In this document: piece by piece, positions 50,376-59,672 of the stretch
Layout of the letters: each line of letters opens with the position of its first letter
How positions within the stretch are numbered: position 1 is the stretch's first letter
Origin: CAXXOK01 sp964497495
Lineage (GTDB): Bacteria; Bacillota; Clostridia; Christensenellales; Aristaeellaceae
DNA: 64,000 nucleotides
NCBI GenBank assembly: GCA_964497495.1
Contig: CAZCCZ010000010.1
Location: 22,550 to 86,549 of the forward strand
Direction: 5' to 3'
Position numbers and translations under genes: made by a program
Notes under the pieces: model-generated
Seen by the model: the letters and a program-made list of their open reading frames with translations, nothing else
What the model was told of the DNA's origin: nothing
Database searches by the model: none

Positions 50376-51779
50376 CTACCGGTTCGCCTTTTCCGTGATC
50401 GTCCTGTGGATGGCCGCGGCGGCGCGCTTGCCCGCGCCCATGGCCAGGATCACCGTTGCCGCGCCGGTGACCGCGTCGCCGCCCGCGTACACGTTGTCCC
50501 GCGTGGTCAGCCCGTCCTCGTCGCGCACGACCAGGCAGCCGTGTCTGTCGGCGTCGAGCCCTTCCGTCGTCTGGCGGATCAACGGGTTGGGGTGCGTGCC
50601 GATGGCGACGACCAGCGTATCGATGGGAAGGGTGAACTCGCTGCCCGGCTTGGGCACGGGGCGGCGGCGGCCGCTGGCGTCCGGCTCGCCCAGCGTCATT
50701 TCCTCGCACCGGATGCCGGTCACCCAGCCCTTTTCGTCCCCCAATACCTCCACGGGGTTGACCAGCGTGCGGAATACGATGCCTTCCTCCTGCGCGTGCT
50801 CCACTTCCTCGGCGCGGGCGGGAAGTTCTTTCATGCTTCTGCGGTACACGATGGACACCTCGTCCGCGCCCAGCCGTTTGGCGCAGCGCGCCGCGTCCAT
50901 AGCTACGTTGCCGCCGCCAACCACCGCCACCTGAAAGCTTTTCTGGATGGGGGTGGCGCTGGCGGGGTCGTAGGCTTTCATCAGGTTGATGCGGGTAAGG
51001 TATTCGTTAGCGCTGTACACGCCTTTCAGGTTTTCGCCCGGGATGCCCAGAAAACTGGGCAGGCCCGCGCCGCTGCCGATGAACACCGCCTCGAACCCCA
51101 TCTGAAAAAGTTCATCCACGGTCAGCGTTTTGCCGATCACCACGTCCGTCTCCACCCGCACGCCCAGCGCCTTGAGGCCTTCGATTTCTTCCCGAACGAC
51201 CGCCTTGGGCAGACGGAACTCCGGAATGCCGTATACCAGCACGCCGCCTGCTACGTGCAGCGCTTCGTAAACCGTGACCTCGTACCCCAACCGGGCCAGA
51301 TCGCCCGCGCAGGTCAGGCCGCTGGGCCCGGCGCCCACCACGGCGACCCTGTGGCCGTTGGCGGGCACCCTGCGGGGCACGGATTCGTTGTGCTCGCGGT
51401 GCCAGTCCGCTGCGAAGCGTTCCAGCCGCCCGATGCCGACGCTTTCCCCCTTAATGGCGCGCACGCAGACGCTTTCGCACTGCGTTTCCTGCGGGCACAC
51501 CCGGCCGCACACGGCGGGCAGGGCGGAGGAAGCGGTGAGTATCTCAAAGGAACCTTCCATATCCTCGGCGGCGATTTTGGAAATGAAGCCGGGGATATCG
51601 ATGCACACGGGGCAGGCGGCCACGCAGGGATGGTTCTTGCAGTTGAGGCACCGGCGCGCCTCGCCGACCGCCATGGAATAGGTGTACCCCAGCGCCACTT
51701 CGCTGAAGTTTTGATTACGTTCGTCCGCGGGCTGCGCGGGCATCGGGGTCTTGACGGGGCTCATGTTACGTTCGGGCAT
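50376..51779 (-). CDS. nfnB: NfnB: NADPH-binding subunit of Fd:NADP oxidoreductase (467 aa)
   Basis: GltD-type flavoprotein. The N-terminal Fe-S domain has Cys in ARRCLNCKNHPCVAACPVCI and CGRVCPQETQCESVCVR; FAD site VAVVGAGPSGLTCAGDLA; NADPH site VAVVGGGNVAMDAARCA; C-terminal VYAGGDAVTGAATVILAMG. With NfnA it couples NADH plus reduced ferredoxin to NADP+ reduction by flavin-based bifurcation. It could alternatively be a glutamate synthase small subunit, but adjacency to nfnA favours NfnB. ATG at 51779 with GGAGG 10 bases upstream. Confidence 0.88.
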   Translation of the reverse strand: MPERNMSPVKTPMPAQPADERNQNFSEVALGYTYSMAVGEARRCLNCKNHPCVAACPVCIDIPGFISKIAAEDMEGSFEILTASSALPAVCGRVCPQETQCESVCVRAIKGESVGIGRLERFAADWHREHNESVPRRVPANGHRVAVVGAGPSGLTCAGDLARLGYEVTVYEALHVAGGVLVYGIPEFRLPKAVVREEIEGLKALGVRVETDVVIGKTLTVDELFQMGFEAVFIGSGAGLPSFLGIPGENLKGVYSANEYLTRINLMKAYDPASATPIQKSFQVAVVGGGNVAMDAARCAKRLGADEVSIVYRRSMKELPARAEEVEHAQEEGIVFRTLVNPVEVLGDEKGWVTGIRCEEMTLGEPDASGRRRPVPKPGSEFTLPIDTLVVAIGTHPNPLIRQTTEGLDADRHGCLVVRDEDGLTTRDNVYAGGDAVTGAATVILAMGAGKRAAAAIHRTITEKANR

Positions 51780-51781
51780 GT

Positions 51782-52624
51782 TCAGCGCGCCTCCTTCGGA
51801 AACAGGCGGCACGCGGTCTCGCGGGCGTGCTGCTCGAACTCTTTGTACATTTCCCCGCGGCGCAGGGCTTCGTCGAAATCCACCAGATGGCCGTCGAAAT
51901 CCGGGCCGTCCACGCAGGCGAATTTCGTTTCGCCGCCCACGGTCAGGCGGCAGCCGCCGCACATGCCGGTGCCGTCCACCATGATGGGGTTCATGCTCAC
52001 GACCGTTTTCACGCCGTATTTCTTCGTGGTGAGGCTTACGAACTTCATCATGATCAGCGGCCCGATGGCGATCACCTCGTCGTACCGGTTGCCAGCGTTG
52101 ATGAGAGCCTCCAGCGCGGCCGTCACCAGCCCCTTTTCGCCGTAACTGCCGTCGTCGGTCATCAGCTTCATCTCGTCGCTCACGGCGCGAAACTCGTCCT
52201 CCAGAATCACGAGGTCGCGCGTACGGAAGCCGATCACGCTGTGCACCGTCGCGCCCTGCTCGTGCAGCTTCTTGGCTACGGGAAACGCGATGGCGCAGCC
52301 CACGCCGCCGCCCACCACGCAAACCTTCTTGAGCCCTTCGGTTTCGGTCGCGCGGCCCAGCGGGCCCACTAAATCCACGAGGCTGTCGCCTACGTTCAGG
52401 CTGCCCAACTCCATGGTGCCCGCTCCGACGATTTGGAAAATAAGCGTGACGGAACCCGCTTCCCGGTCGTAATCCGCCACGGTCAGGGGGATGCGCTCAC
52501 TATTTGCCGTCGCGCGGAGAATGACGAACTGGCCCGGCTCGGCCTTTTTGGCAATCAGCGGCGCGGCCACCGCGATTCGGACGACCGTCGGGTTCAGCGC
52601 CTGTCTGGCTAGAATTTCAAACAT
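51782..52624 (-). CDS. nfnA: NfnA: NADH/ferredoxin subunit (280 aa)
   Basis: Ferredoxin-NADP reductase fold with a C-terminal 2Fe-2S site. FAD region IPLTVADYDREAGSVTLIFQ, NAD region VCVVGGGVGCAIAFPVA, and Cys in MCGGCRLTVGGETKFACVDG, matching the sulfide/dihydroorotate dehydrogenase electron-transfer family. Two bases before nfnB. ATG at 52624 has AAAGG upstream; the GTG at 52633 overlaps it. Confidence 0.88.
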   Translation of the reverse strand: MFEILARQALNPTVVRIAVAAPLIAKKAEPGQFVILRATANSERIPLTVADYDREAGSVTLIFQIVGAGTMELGSLNVGDSLVDLVGPLGRATETEGLKKVCVVGGGVGCAIAFPVAKKLHEQGATVHSVIGFRTRDLVILEDEFRAVSDEMKLMTDDGSYGEKGLVTAALEALINAGNRYDEVIAIGPLIMMKFVSLTTKKYGVKTVVSMNPIMVDGTGMCGGCRLTVGGETKFACVDGPDFDGHLVDFDEALRRGEMYKEFEQHARETACRLFPKEAR

Positions 52625-52645
52625 CTTTTTCACCTTTCATACGTC

Positions 52646-53020
52646 TCAGCGAGCGGCTACGCACTCAATCTCCACCAGACCGCCCAGCGGCAGGGCCGCC
52701 ACCTGCACGCAGCTGCGCGCGGGATAATCTCCCGTGAAATACCCGGCGTACACCGCGTTGACTTTGGCAAAATCGGCCATGTCCGCCAGGAAGATCGTGG
52801 TCTTGACGATGTCGCCGTAACCGAGGCCGGCAGCCTTTAAAACGGCGCCCAGATTTTTCATGGAGCAATGTGCCTGCGCTTCCACGCCCTCCGCAAGCTT
52901 GCCCGTAGCCGTATCGATGCCCAGTTGCCCCGACGTGAACACCCAGCCTCCGCTGGTAACCGCCTGCGAATAGGGGCCGACCGCCTTGGGCGCGGAATCG
53001 GTAAAAAGGATTTGTTTCAA
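52646..53020 (-). CDS. ridA: RidA-family enamine/imine deaminase (124 aa)
   Basis: Hydrolyses reactive enamine or imine intermediates from PLP enzymes. Typical sequence: SAPKAVGPYSQAV, FTSGQLGID, and YPARSCVQVAALPLGGLVEI with the active-site Arg. Length is standard. First gene of a ridA-nfnA-nfnB unit; the link to NfnAB may be through amino-acid metabolism, which is inference. Confidence 0.93.
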   Translation of the reverse strand: MKQILFTDSAPKAVGPYSQAVTSGGWVFTSGQLGIDTATGKLAEGVEAQAHCSMKNLGAVLKAAGLGYGDIVKTTIFLADMADFAKVNAVYAGYFTGDYPARSCVQVAALPLGGLVEIECVAAR

Positions 53021-53078
53021 GTCTCTTGTCCCTCCCTGCGTACTCTATTCCGTTGTTTAAGGGGATACATCAGCGTCT

Positions 53079-53108
53079 ATTGTAGCATCGCGCGGCAACG
53101 GATGTAAA
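53079..53108 (-). promoter_or_regulatory. ridA-nfnAB promoter
   Basis: Leftward TTTACA (53103-53108), 18-bp spacer, TACAAT (53079-53084). Confidence 0.65.
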
Positions 53109-53241
53109 GAGATTTTGTGCCCTTCCTCGCGGCTATACTCCGCCGGGATGCGGCAGCTACCGCGAATCCGGCCCGGTACGGCGGCGTTACGCGGGCGGGG
53201 GAGGCGGGCGCCGCGATACGCGTACTGAACGGGATAATGAA

Positions 53242-53277
53242 AACTTCCGGCGTCGCGCGGGCGCGAAGCCGGAAGTT
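53242..53277 (-). terminator. Terminator of the polysaccharide operon
   Basis: 10-bp arms AACTTCCGGC/GCCGGAAGTT; leftward the hairpin runs into TTTTCATT, 27 bases after the last gene. Confidence 0.75.
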
Positions 53278-53304
53278 AACGGGCTTTCCACGCGGCGGGC
53301 ACCG

Positions 53305-54162
53305 TCAGGAGCCGGGCAGTTCTTTCAGCCACGCGGCCACGCCCGCCGCCAGGTCGTACCGGGCGCGGAAGCCCAGCAAACGCTCGGCCGTGGAGCAGTC
53401 CGCGTAGCAGTCGGATATTTCCCGGCTTCTGGCCTCCCCGGTTTCCCGGTAAGGTTTGTTTTGACCGGTGACGCGCAGGATCGTTTCGATGGCCTCCCGT
53501 ACGCTGACGGACACGCCCGTGGCGATGTTGACCGTCTGAAATCCCTGTACGCGTCCGCAGGCCAGCACCAGCGCGCGGATCACGTCGTCGACGTAGATAT
53601 AGTCCCGCCTGGGGCTCAGGTTGAAAACCACGATCTCTTTTTGTTCCGGGTCCAGCGCCTGCCGCATGATCTTCGGCAGCAGGAACGCCGGGTCCTGCCC
53701 GTATCCGTAGAGGTTGAACGGGCGGCACACCAGCACGTCCACGCCGAAAACCTCGTGGTAATAACCGCAAAGCTGCTCGGCCAGGATTTTGCTCTGGTGG
53801 TAGGGGCTTACGGGCCGGATGGGGTGCCGTTCGTCCACGGGAAGGTACTGCGGCTCGCCGTAGATATACGTGCTCATCATCACCAGCCGGGCCTTCGTTC
53901 TCCGGCAGAATTCCAGCACGGTAACGGTCGCCATCAGGTTGATGTGAAAGCACGTGTACGGGTCTTCCCAGCTTTTCGGCACGAAAACGACGGCTGCCAA
54001 ATGATAAACCATATCCGCGGCCGGGACGTTCGCCAGCGCGTCTGGCTTCGTCAGGTCGCCTTCCGCCAGATCGAAGGGAATCACCTCGTACCCCTCGCCG
54101 GCAAGCGCGGCGCACAGCCGTTTGCCGATGAACCCCCGGGCGCCCGTAACGAGTATTTTCAT
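53305..54162 (-). CDS. NAD-dependent epimerase/dehydratase (extended SDR, 285 aa)
   Basis: Rossmann site VTGARGFIGKRL, AAVVFVPKSWEDP loop, and catalytic YxxxK in SPYHQSKILAEQL. RRDYIYVDDVIRALVLA is typical of nucleotide-sugar epimerases and reductases (UDP-glucose 4-epimerase, dTDP-rhamnose or GDP-fucose enzymes). Exact substrate cannot be told. Last gene of the cluster; its start overlaps the stop of the nucleotidyltransferase. Confidence 0.83.
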   Translation of the reverse strand: MKILVTGARGFIGKRLCAALAGEGYEVIPFDLAEGDLTKPDALANVPAADMVYHLAAVVFVPKSWEDPYTCFHINLMATVTVLEFCRRTKARLVMMSTYIYGEPQYLPVDERHPIRPVSPYHQSKILAEQLCGYYHEVFGVDVLVCRPFNLYGYGQDPAFLLPKIMRQALDPEQKEIVVFNLSPRRDYIYVDDVIRALVLACGRVQGFQTVNIATGVSVSVREAIETILRVTGQNKPYRETGEARSREISDCYADCSTAERLLGFRARYDLAAGVAAWLKELPGS

Positions 54163-54878
54163 CGTAAAAACTTATCCTTCATATTCGTCATGTCCTCGTT
54201 GGCGCGTTCGTAATCGCTGGGAAGGCCGATGTCGTTCCAGTATCCGTCGAACACGGACACGCCCACGTCCTCCCCGGCCTCCAGCAGCCGGTGCATCAGG
54301 TGGTCGAAGCCGAAACTGGTGTCCTGCGGAATATAGGAAAGCACGCGCTTGTCCAGTGCGTACACGCCCATGCTGACGGTATAATGCAACAGCGGTTTTT
54401 CCTCAAACCCGTTGAGCAGGCCGCGGCCGTCAACGTGAAGCACGCCGTAATCCACGCGATGGTCGCGCCGGAAAGCCGAGACGGTGAAGATTCTGCCCGA
54501 GCGGACATGCGCCTGAAGGAAAGCGTCGAAGCGCAGATCGGTCAGCACGTCCCCGTTCATGACCAGAAAACGATCGGGCAGCAGGTCGCGCATCGCCCAT
54601 AACGGGCCCATGGTGCCCAACGGCTTCTCCTCCAGCGCATAACGAATAGAAACGCCTAATTTTCCGCCGTCTCCGAAATAGGCCTGAATCATGGAGGCCA
54701 TGTGGTTGACGGCCAGGATGATCCGGGTGAAGCCGTCGCGGCGAAGCTGGCGGATGATGATCTCCAGAATGGGGTAATCGCCCACGGACACCAGCGGTTT
54801 GGGCATGGAAAGGGTATACGGGTGCAGGCGCGTACCCTGACCGCCCGCCAGAATGACCGCTACCTTTTCGTCACACAT
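54159..54878 (-). CDS. Sugar-1-phosphate nucleotidyltransferase (239 aa)
   Basis: Activates a sugar 1-phosphate to an NDP-sugar. Pyrophosphorylase loop ILAGGQGTRLHPYTLSMPKP, base/sugar site ALEEKPLGTMGPLW and metal site MNGDVLTDL. Family members include mannose-1-phosphate guanylyltransferase-like and D-glycero-D-manno-heptose types. The ATG at 54878 overlaps the end of the dehydratase gene by 8 bases. Located between two NDP-sugar enzymes, so the three probably make one activated sugar. Confidence 0.85.
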   Translation of the reverse strand: MCDEKVAVILAGGQGTRLHPYTLSMPKPLVSVGDYPILEIIIRQLRRDGFTRIILAVNHMASMIQAYFGDGGKLGVSIRYALEEKPLGTMGPLWAMRDLLPDRFLVMNGDVLTDLRFDAFLQAHVRSGRIFTVSAFRRDHRVDYGVLHVDGRGLLNGFEEKPLLHYTVSMGVYALDKRVLSYIPQDTSFGFDHLMHRLLEAGEDVGVSVFDGYWNDIGLPSDYERANEDMTNMKDKFLR

Positions 54879-55869
54879 TGTAGATCCCCGCCTTGTATTT
54901 GCGAAGGTTCGCGGGATCACGGAACCATTCGACGGTCTTCGCCAGCCCCTGATCCAGACCGTATTCCGGCGAGAAGCCCGTGAGCTCGCGGATTTTCCGG
55001 TTGTCGCACCGCAGGCGGAACACCTCGCTTCCGCCCGGGCGGATACGCGCTGGATCGACGGCGATCTCCACGTCCTCCGCGTTCATCAGCTTCTTGATTT
55101 TCCCGACGACGTCCGAAACGCTGATTTCAAAGTTGGAACCGATGTTGACGGTCTCGCCGTCGGCGTCCGCGCAGACGCCCAGCCGCACAAAGCCTGCGCA
55201 GGTGTCCAGCACGTAATTCAGGTCGCGCGTGGGGCGGCCGTCGCCCATCCTGATTTGTTTCATGCCGCCGGCGATCTGCGTGATCACGGACGGGATGAAG
55301 GCACGGGCGGACTGGCGCGGCCCATAGGTGTTGAACGGCCGCGCGACCGTCACCCCGAGGCCGAAGGCGTTGTGGAAGCTCATCGCGACGGCGTCCGCGC
55401 CGATCTTGCTGGCGCTATAAGGCGATTGCGGCTGCAGAGGGTGCTTTTCATCGATCGGCACGTACTGCGCGGTGCCGTACACCTCGCTGGTGGAGGTTTG
55501 CACCACCCTTTCCACGCCGCAGTCCAGAGCCGCCTGACAGACGTTGAGCGCGCCGCTCACGTTGGTGTCCACGTAGCTTTGGGGCGCGACGTAGGAGTAG
55601 GGGATCGCGATGAGCGCCGCAAGGTTGAAAACGATCTGCCGGTCTTTGACGATCGTACGGCAGTATGCGCCGTCCCGCACGTCCCCGCAGACGACTTCCA
55701 CGTCGTTCAGGCAGCCGACGTCTTCCAGCCACCCCCAGTTATTGAAGGAATTATACTGCGCCAGCGCGCGGACTTCCGCCCCTTCTTTTACGAGGCATTC
55801 CACCAGGTGCGAACCGATAAAACCGTCCGCGCCGGTTACCAGCACCTTCCTGCCGTCGTAAAGGCCCAT
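54871..55869 (-). CDS. LegB-like NDP-sugar 4,6-dehydratase (332 aa)
   Basis: Extended SDR with VTGADGFIGSHLVECLV, YNSFNNWGWLEDV, NLAALIAIPYSY, TSTSEVYGTAQYVPIDE and catalytic YSASKIGAD. This combination is characteristic of LegB/PseB-like UDP-GlcNAc or GDP-sugar 4,6-dehydratases of nonulosonic or deoxyamino sugar pathways. No LegC aminotransferase or other leg genes follow here. ATG at 55869 with AAGGAG 8 bases upstream. A 200-bp gap separates it from the glycosyltransferases, with no gene seen in it. Confidence 0.8.
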   Translation of the reverse strand: MGLYDGRKVLVTGADGFIGSHLVECLVKEGAEVRALAQYNSFNNWGWLEDVGCLNDVEVVCGDVRDGAYCRTIVKDRQIVFNLAALIAIPYSYVAPQSYVDTNVSGALNVCQAALDCGVERVVQTSTSEVYGTAQYVPIDEKHPLQPQSPYSASKIGADAVAMSFHNAFGLGVTVARPFNTYGPRQSARAFIPSVITQIAGGMKQIRMGDGRPTRDLNYVLDTCAGFVRLGVCADADGETVNIGSNFEISVSDVVGKIKKLMNAEDVEIAVDPARIRPGGSEVFRLRCDNRKIRELTGFSPEYGLDQGLAKTVEWFRDPANLRKYKAGIYNV

Positions 55870-56073
55870 GGCCGTCACTCCTTTTACGTTCCCGTACGGA
55901 TTCCCGGCGCCTCTCGCACAGCCGGCAGTTCCGCGCAGTTGGATGATTCGCCGGCAAGGCCGCGTTTGCCTTCTTCCCGGCCTGTAAACTCCCCGTAAAC
56001 CCGTTTCGCGCGCCGTTGACGGAAGCGGGCACCCGGGTTGCGGGGGCGGGAAAGCCGCGCCGCCACCTGCGGG

Positions 56074-58329
56074 TTATCGGAACCTGTCGCGGATCTTCCG
56101 GAAGAAGGAACCCGGGGACAGATGTTTTTTCACGTAGCGTTTCAGCGCGATGCGGCCTTCCGGCTTCATATTTACCACGCGCTTGACCGTGTTGATCTTG
56201 TACAGCAGGTGATCGCAAAACCCGGCTTGCGCCACGTATTCCGTATAGAGCGCGGAAAGTTCCCGTTGAATGCCCGGGAGCGCTCCTACCGCACGGCAGA
56301 CCGCCTTGCGTCGGGCAAACGCCTGCGAATCCGTCAGCAGCGTCTGGAACGAGTGGTCCAACGTATCCATGGTGATGCTTCTGGTGAAGCCCCGCAGAAT
56401 CTTTTCGCGGCACTTCCGCCCCAGCGTTTCCCGCTCCCGCGGGTCTTTAAGCAGGGTAACGACGGCGTCGACGTAAGCCTGTACTTCCTCGTCGGGGAAG
56501 GCGCGCGCGTCGAAATCCCTGCGTGCGTCCTGCAGGCAGGGAATCAGGCGCCCGGTTTCGCTGTCTACCAGTTCGTACTGGCTGCCCACGGCGGCGCTGA
56601 CCATCGGCAGTCCCGAAGACAGCGCTTCCATCGTGGTAATGGAAAGGCCCTCCTTGATGGAGCAAAGCAGAAATACGTCCGCGCCACAGTAAAAAGGCGC
56701 GGGGTCGGGCACCGAACCGGCGAACTGCACGGTCTTCTGCAGGCCCATCGAACGGGCGGCCATCCGCACCGGTTCGTACTGCTCGCCCTCGCCGACGACC
56801 AGAAAACATACGTCGGGTATCTCCCGGCGCACGCGGTCCGCGATTTTGAGCATCAGGAAGGGGCGCTTTTCGGGGCAGATGCGGCACAGGTACAGCACCG
56901 TGGGCCTGTCGGACAGCGCGTACTTTTCGCGCACGGCCCTGCGCGCGTCCGCGTCCGGCCGGAACCGCTTCTCGTCGATACCGGTATACACGGGCTGGAG
57001 CTGTTCGGCGGTCCGCCCGTAGCGGTCGATCATGGCGCGCAGGGTAAAATCGTTGGTTACGAAGGTTTTCTCCAGAACGTCCGCCATGGCGCCCGATATG
57101 CGGGGGTAGCCGCCGCTGAGCCAGTAATCGCTCTCGGCGTGTACGCAGTCGGTCAGGACGACGTCCGGGAATTCCGCCCTGAGCCACGGGAACCAATAGT
57201 ACGCGTGATAGCTGCTCAGGTTGATTACGATTTGCACACCGCGGGAACGGATGTAATACGCCACGAACGCGGGCCAGTCTTCGACGTCCAGAAACGCGTG
57301 CAGCGGAAACACGTCGCCGGCGGCCCGAAGAAACCGCTGCTCCCAGTCGTCATCATCCGCGAGCGTCGTGATCACGCCGATCTCGTACCGTTCCCGGTCC
57401 AGATGGTTGAGGATATCCAGGTTAAAAAGGTCGGCGCCGCCGCACACCATATGGGGAATCAGCATCAGAACGCGGATCTTTTCCGTCCGGTACGGCAGCG
57501 TTCGGTCCCAGGGCCAGCGTTCCGGCCCGGTGAATTCCCGTTTGCGTATACCCTTGAAACGAACGGCTTCCACCCCGCCGGGCACTTTGCCGGCAACCTC
57601 CCGGATCGCGCGTCTGTTGCGTTCCGCGGCTGCGGGGTCGTTCGCCATGGCCGCCAGCCCGCCCGAGGGCAGACGCCGATACCAGAACGAAAGCTGCTTC
57701 ACGTGCGCGGGCGCGTAGCCCTCCGCAAGCATTTTAAGCCACAGGTGCCAGTCCTCGTTGAAGAAGCGGCCGACGACGGAGAAGCCCCCGACCTTTTCGA
57801 AGGCTTCCCGGCGCACGAGGGAGCAGACGGACACGACGTTTTCGCGCTTCTCAACGTCCGAGGTGAAATTTTTCTGCCAGAGGTATTCCTTTTCCCCGAA
57901 GGTAACGATGTCCGTATAGGCCCACGCGGCCTCCGGGTGCCGCAGCAGGGCGAAATAAAGCATCTCCAGCGTGTTTTCTTCCACTAGATCGTCCGCGTCG
58001 AAAAACAGAAGAAGGTCCGTTCTCGCTTTCGCCGCCGCTTCGTTGCGTGCGGCGGCCGCGCCGCCGTTCTCTCGGTGGAACACGCGGATGCGCCCGTCCC
58101 GGGCGGGCAGGGCGCTCAGTAACTCGAGCGAGGCGGGGTCGGTGCTCCCGTCATCCATCAGGATCCACTCGAACCATGGAAAGGTCTGGTTCAGCAGGCT
58201 GTTGAAGGACTCTTCAAAATACGCCGCGGCGTTGTAGAACGGCATGATTACGGAAACGAGAGGCTTCTCCGAAGGCGTCGTAATGCGGCCGGAAAGGGCC
58301 TGCCCCGGTTTGGCTTGATAATCAAACAT
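56074..58329 (-). CDS. GT2-GT4 fusion glycosyltransferase (751 aa)
   Basis: Residues about 22-240 are a GT2/GT-A domain (VSVIMPFYNAAAYFEESFNS; metal DxD in LLFFDADDLVEEN; NEDWHLWLKML). Residues about 285-680 are a GT4/GT-B domain (LMLIPHMVCGGADLFNLDIL; YTGIDEKRFRP; LCRICPEKRPFLML; IKEGLSITTMEALSSGLPMV with the Glu pair). Two transferases in one chain could add consecutive sugars. The C-terminus is helical and basic. The ATG overlaps the neighbouring GT2 stop by 8 bases. Confidence 0.88.
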   Translation of the reverse strand: MFDYQAKPGQALSGRITTPSEKPLVSVIMPFYNAAAYFEESFNSLLNQTFPWFEWILMDDGSTDPASLELLSALPARDGRIRVFHRENGGAAAARNEAAAKARTDLLLFFDADDLVEENTLEMLYFALLRHPEAAWAYTDIVTFGEKEYLWQKNFTSDVEKRENVVSVCSLVRREAFEKVGGFSVVGRFFNEDWHLWLKMLAEGYAPAHVKQLSFWYRRLPSGGLAAMANDPAAAERNRRAIREVAGKVPGGVEAVRFKGIRKREFTGPERWPWDRTLPYRTEKIRVLMLIPHMVCGGADLFNLDILNHLDRERYEIGVITTLADDDDWEQRFLRAAGDVFPLHAFLDVEDWPAFVAYYIRSRGVQIVINLSSYHAYYWFPWLRAEFPDVVLTDCVHAESDYWLSGGYPRISGAMADVLEKTFVTNDFTLRAMIDRYGRTAEQLQPVYTGIDEKRFRPDADARRAVREKYALSDRPTVLYLCRICPEKRPFLMLKIADRVRREIPDVCFLVVGEGEQYEPVRMAARSMGLQKTVQFAGSVPDPAPFYCGADVFLLCSIKEGLSITTMEALSSGLPMVSAAVGSQYELVDSETGRLIPCLQDARRDFDARAFPDEEVQAYVDAVVTLLKDPRERETLGRKCREKILRGFTRSITMDTLDHSFQTLLTDSQAFARRKAVCRAVGALPGIQRELSALYTEYVAQAGFCDHLLYKINTVKRVVNMKPEGRIALKRYVKKHLSPGSFFRKIRDRFR

Positions 58330-59662
58330 CGGCTTTCACTCCCGGCCCTGCGGCCGTACGGATCCATGCCCCCGAGGGGACGAACGAACAATCGGGAAAC
58401 GCCGACCGCAACCACGGCAGGAGGGACGCAAGCCGGTCGTCCAGCACCACGCTTTTCACAGCCCTTGTCATTTTATAGTAACTCACGAAGGCTGTCCATC
58501 GTTTTTCCGGCAGGAACCGGTCCAGCACGAAATAGTCGGGGATCCTGCGGCGCAGGGCCTGCCGCCAGTCCCGCGGTTTTCCGTGCAATACGATCACGCC
58601 CGCGACGCCCGGTTCCGCCGCCAGGGCGCGGTTCAGAGCGCTCTGGAAATCGTCGTCCATCCGGTCGATCAGCCAAAGCGCTCCCCGGCGGGCGGCGTCG
58701 TCCTTCAGCGTAAGCGGCCAGGCCGAGCATTCAAAATCCGTAACGGGCGTCGTTTCGTCGAAGGGATACTCGATCGCGTATACGGGGCGTTTGAGTTCCC
58801 GCGCCGCCTGGGCGATCAGCCGCCGGTTGCTGCGGCGCACCTGCTGTTCCACCGTCTTCATTTCGCCATGCGGCTTGCGCCGGTACCAAAACAGCGCTTC
58901 CCCCTGAACGTGCACGGGAAAAACGCCACGCGCCATCATGCGGAGCCACGCGTACCAGTCCTCGTGATAATGGGCCTGCCTGGTCGCGTAAAACCCGATG
59001 TCCGCGAGGACCCGCTTGCGGATGAGCGCGGCGTTGCTTAACAAGTTCTGATACTTCATGGTTTTCCAAAAAAACGGGTTGGACCACAGAAAGTTGAGCT
59101 CGCCGAAGCTGCAACTGTCCGCGTACGCCCAGCCAGCTTCCGGCTGCGCGTCCATTGCCCAGTACAGAACCTCCAGATAGGACGGCTCAATCAGGTCGTC
59201 CGCGTCCAGCGGGAACAGGAGGTCCGCAGCGCTGCGCGCGATAGCCTCGTTCCGGGCCGCCGCGGGCCCCTGCCGCGGAATATGAAATACTTTGATGCGC
59301 GAGTCCATCCGGCCGAGGCGTTCCAACGTCTCCAGCGCCGCGGGGCCGGTGCTGCCGTCGTCCACGATGATCCACTCGAAGTAGGGGAACGTCTGGTTGA
59401 CGACGCATTGAAAGGTTTGCCGGATGAACGCGTCGGCATTATAGTAGGGCGTAACGATGCTGATCAGAGGCGCGGCTTCCGGGTCGAACCTGCGGCAGAC
59501 GGGCGCGAGGCCGGGTTGGTCGGCAGGATCGAAACCCTGAAGGTCCTGCCAGTCGTAAATGAGTCCCCGTCCGGTGCAGCGCACGTACAGGCGCTTGCAG
59601 AACGCCTTCCCGCGGGACGCCACAGGGCGCAGACGTCGATAGAGAGCTTTTCCCCACGTCAT
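58322..59662 (-). CDS. GT2-family glycosyltransferase with extra C-terminal domain (446 aa)
   Basis: GT-A domain at residues about 65-280: ISIVTPYYNADAFIRQTFQC, DxD in LLFPLDADDLIEPSYLEV, and HEDWYAWLRMM. The last about 150 residues are a separate alpha/beta region (VTDFECSAWPLTLKDD; FVSYYKMTRAVKSVVLDD) that resembles the start of the GT4 half in the neighbouring fusion, suggesting a truncated relative. ATG at 59662 with GAGGTG upstream. Confidence 0.83.
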   Translation of the reverse strand: MTWGKALYRRLRPVASRGKAFCKRLYVRCTGRGLIYDWQDLQGFDPADQPGLAPVCRRFDPEAAPLISIVTPYYNADAFIRQTFQCVVNQTFPYFEWIIVDDGSTGPAALETLERLGRMDSRIKVFHIPRQGPAAARNEAIARSAADLLFPLDADDLIEPSYLEVLYWAMDAQPEAGWAYADSCSFGELNFLWSNPFFWKTMKYQNLLSNAALIRKRVLADIGFYATRQAHYHEDWYAWLRMMARGVFPVHVQGEALFWYRRKPHGEMKTVEQQVRRSNRRLIAQAARELKRPVYAIEYPFDETTPVTDFECSAWPLTLKDDAARRGALWLIDRMDDDFQSALNRALAAEPGVAGVIVLHGKPRDWRQALRRRIPDYFVLDRFLPEKRWTAFVSYYKMTRAVKSVVLDDRLASLLPWLRSAFPDCSFVPSGAWIRTAAGPGVKADV

Positions 59663-59672
59663 GCAGCGCACC

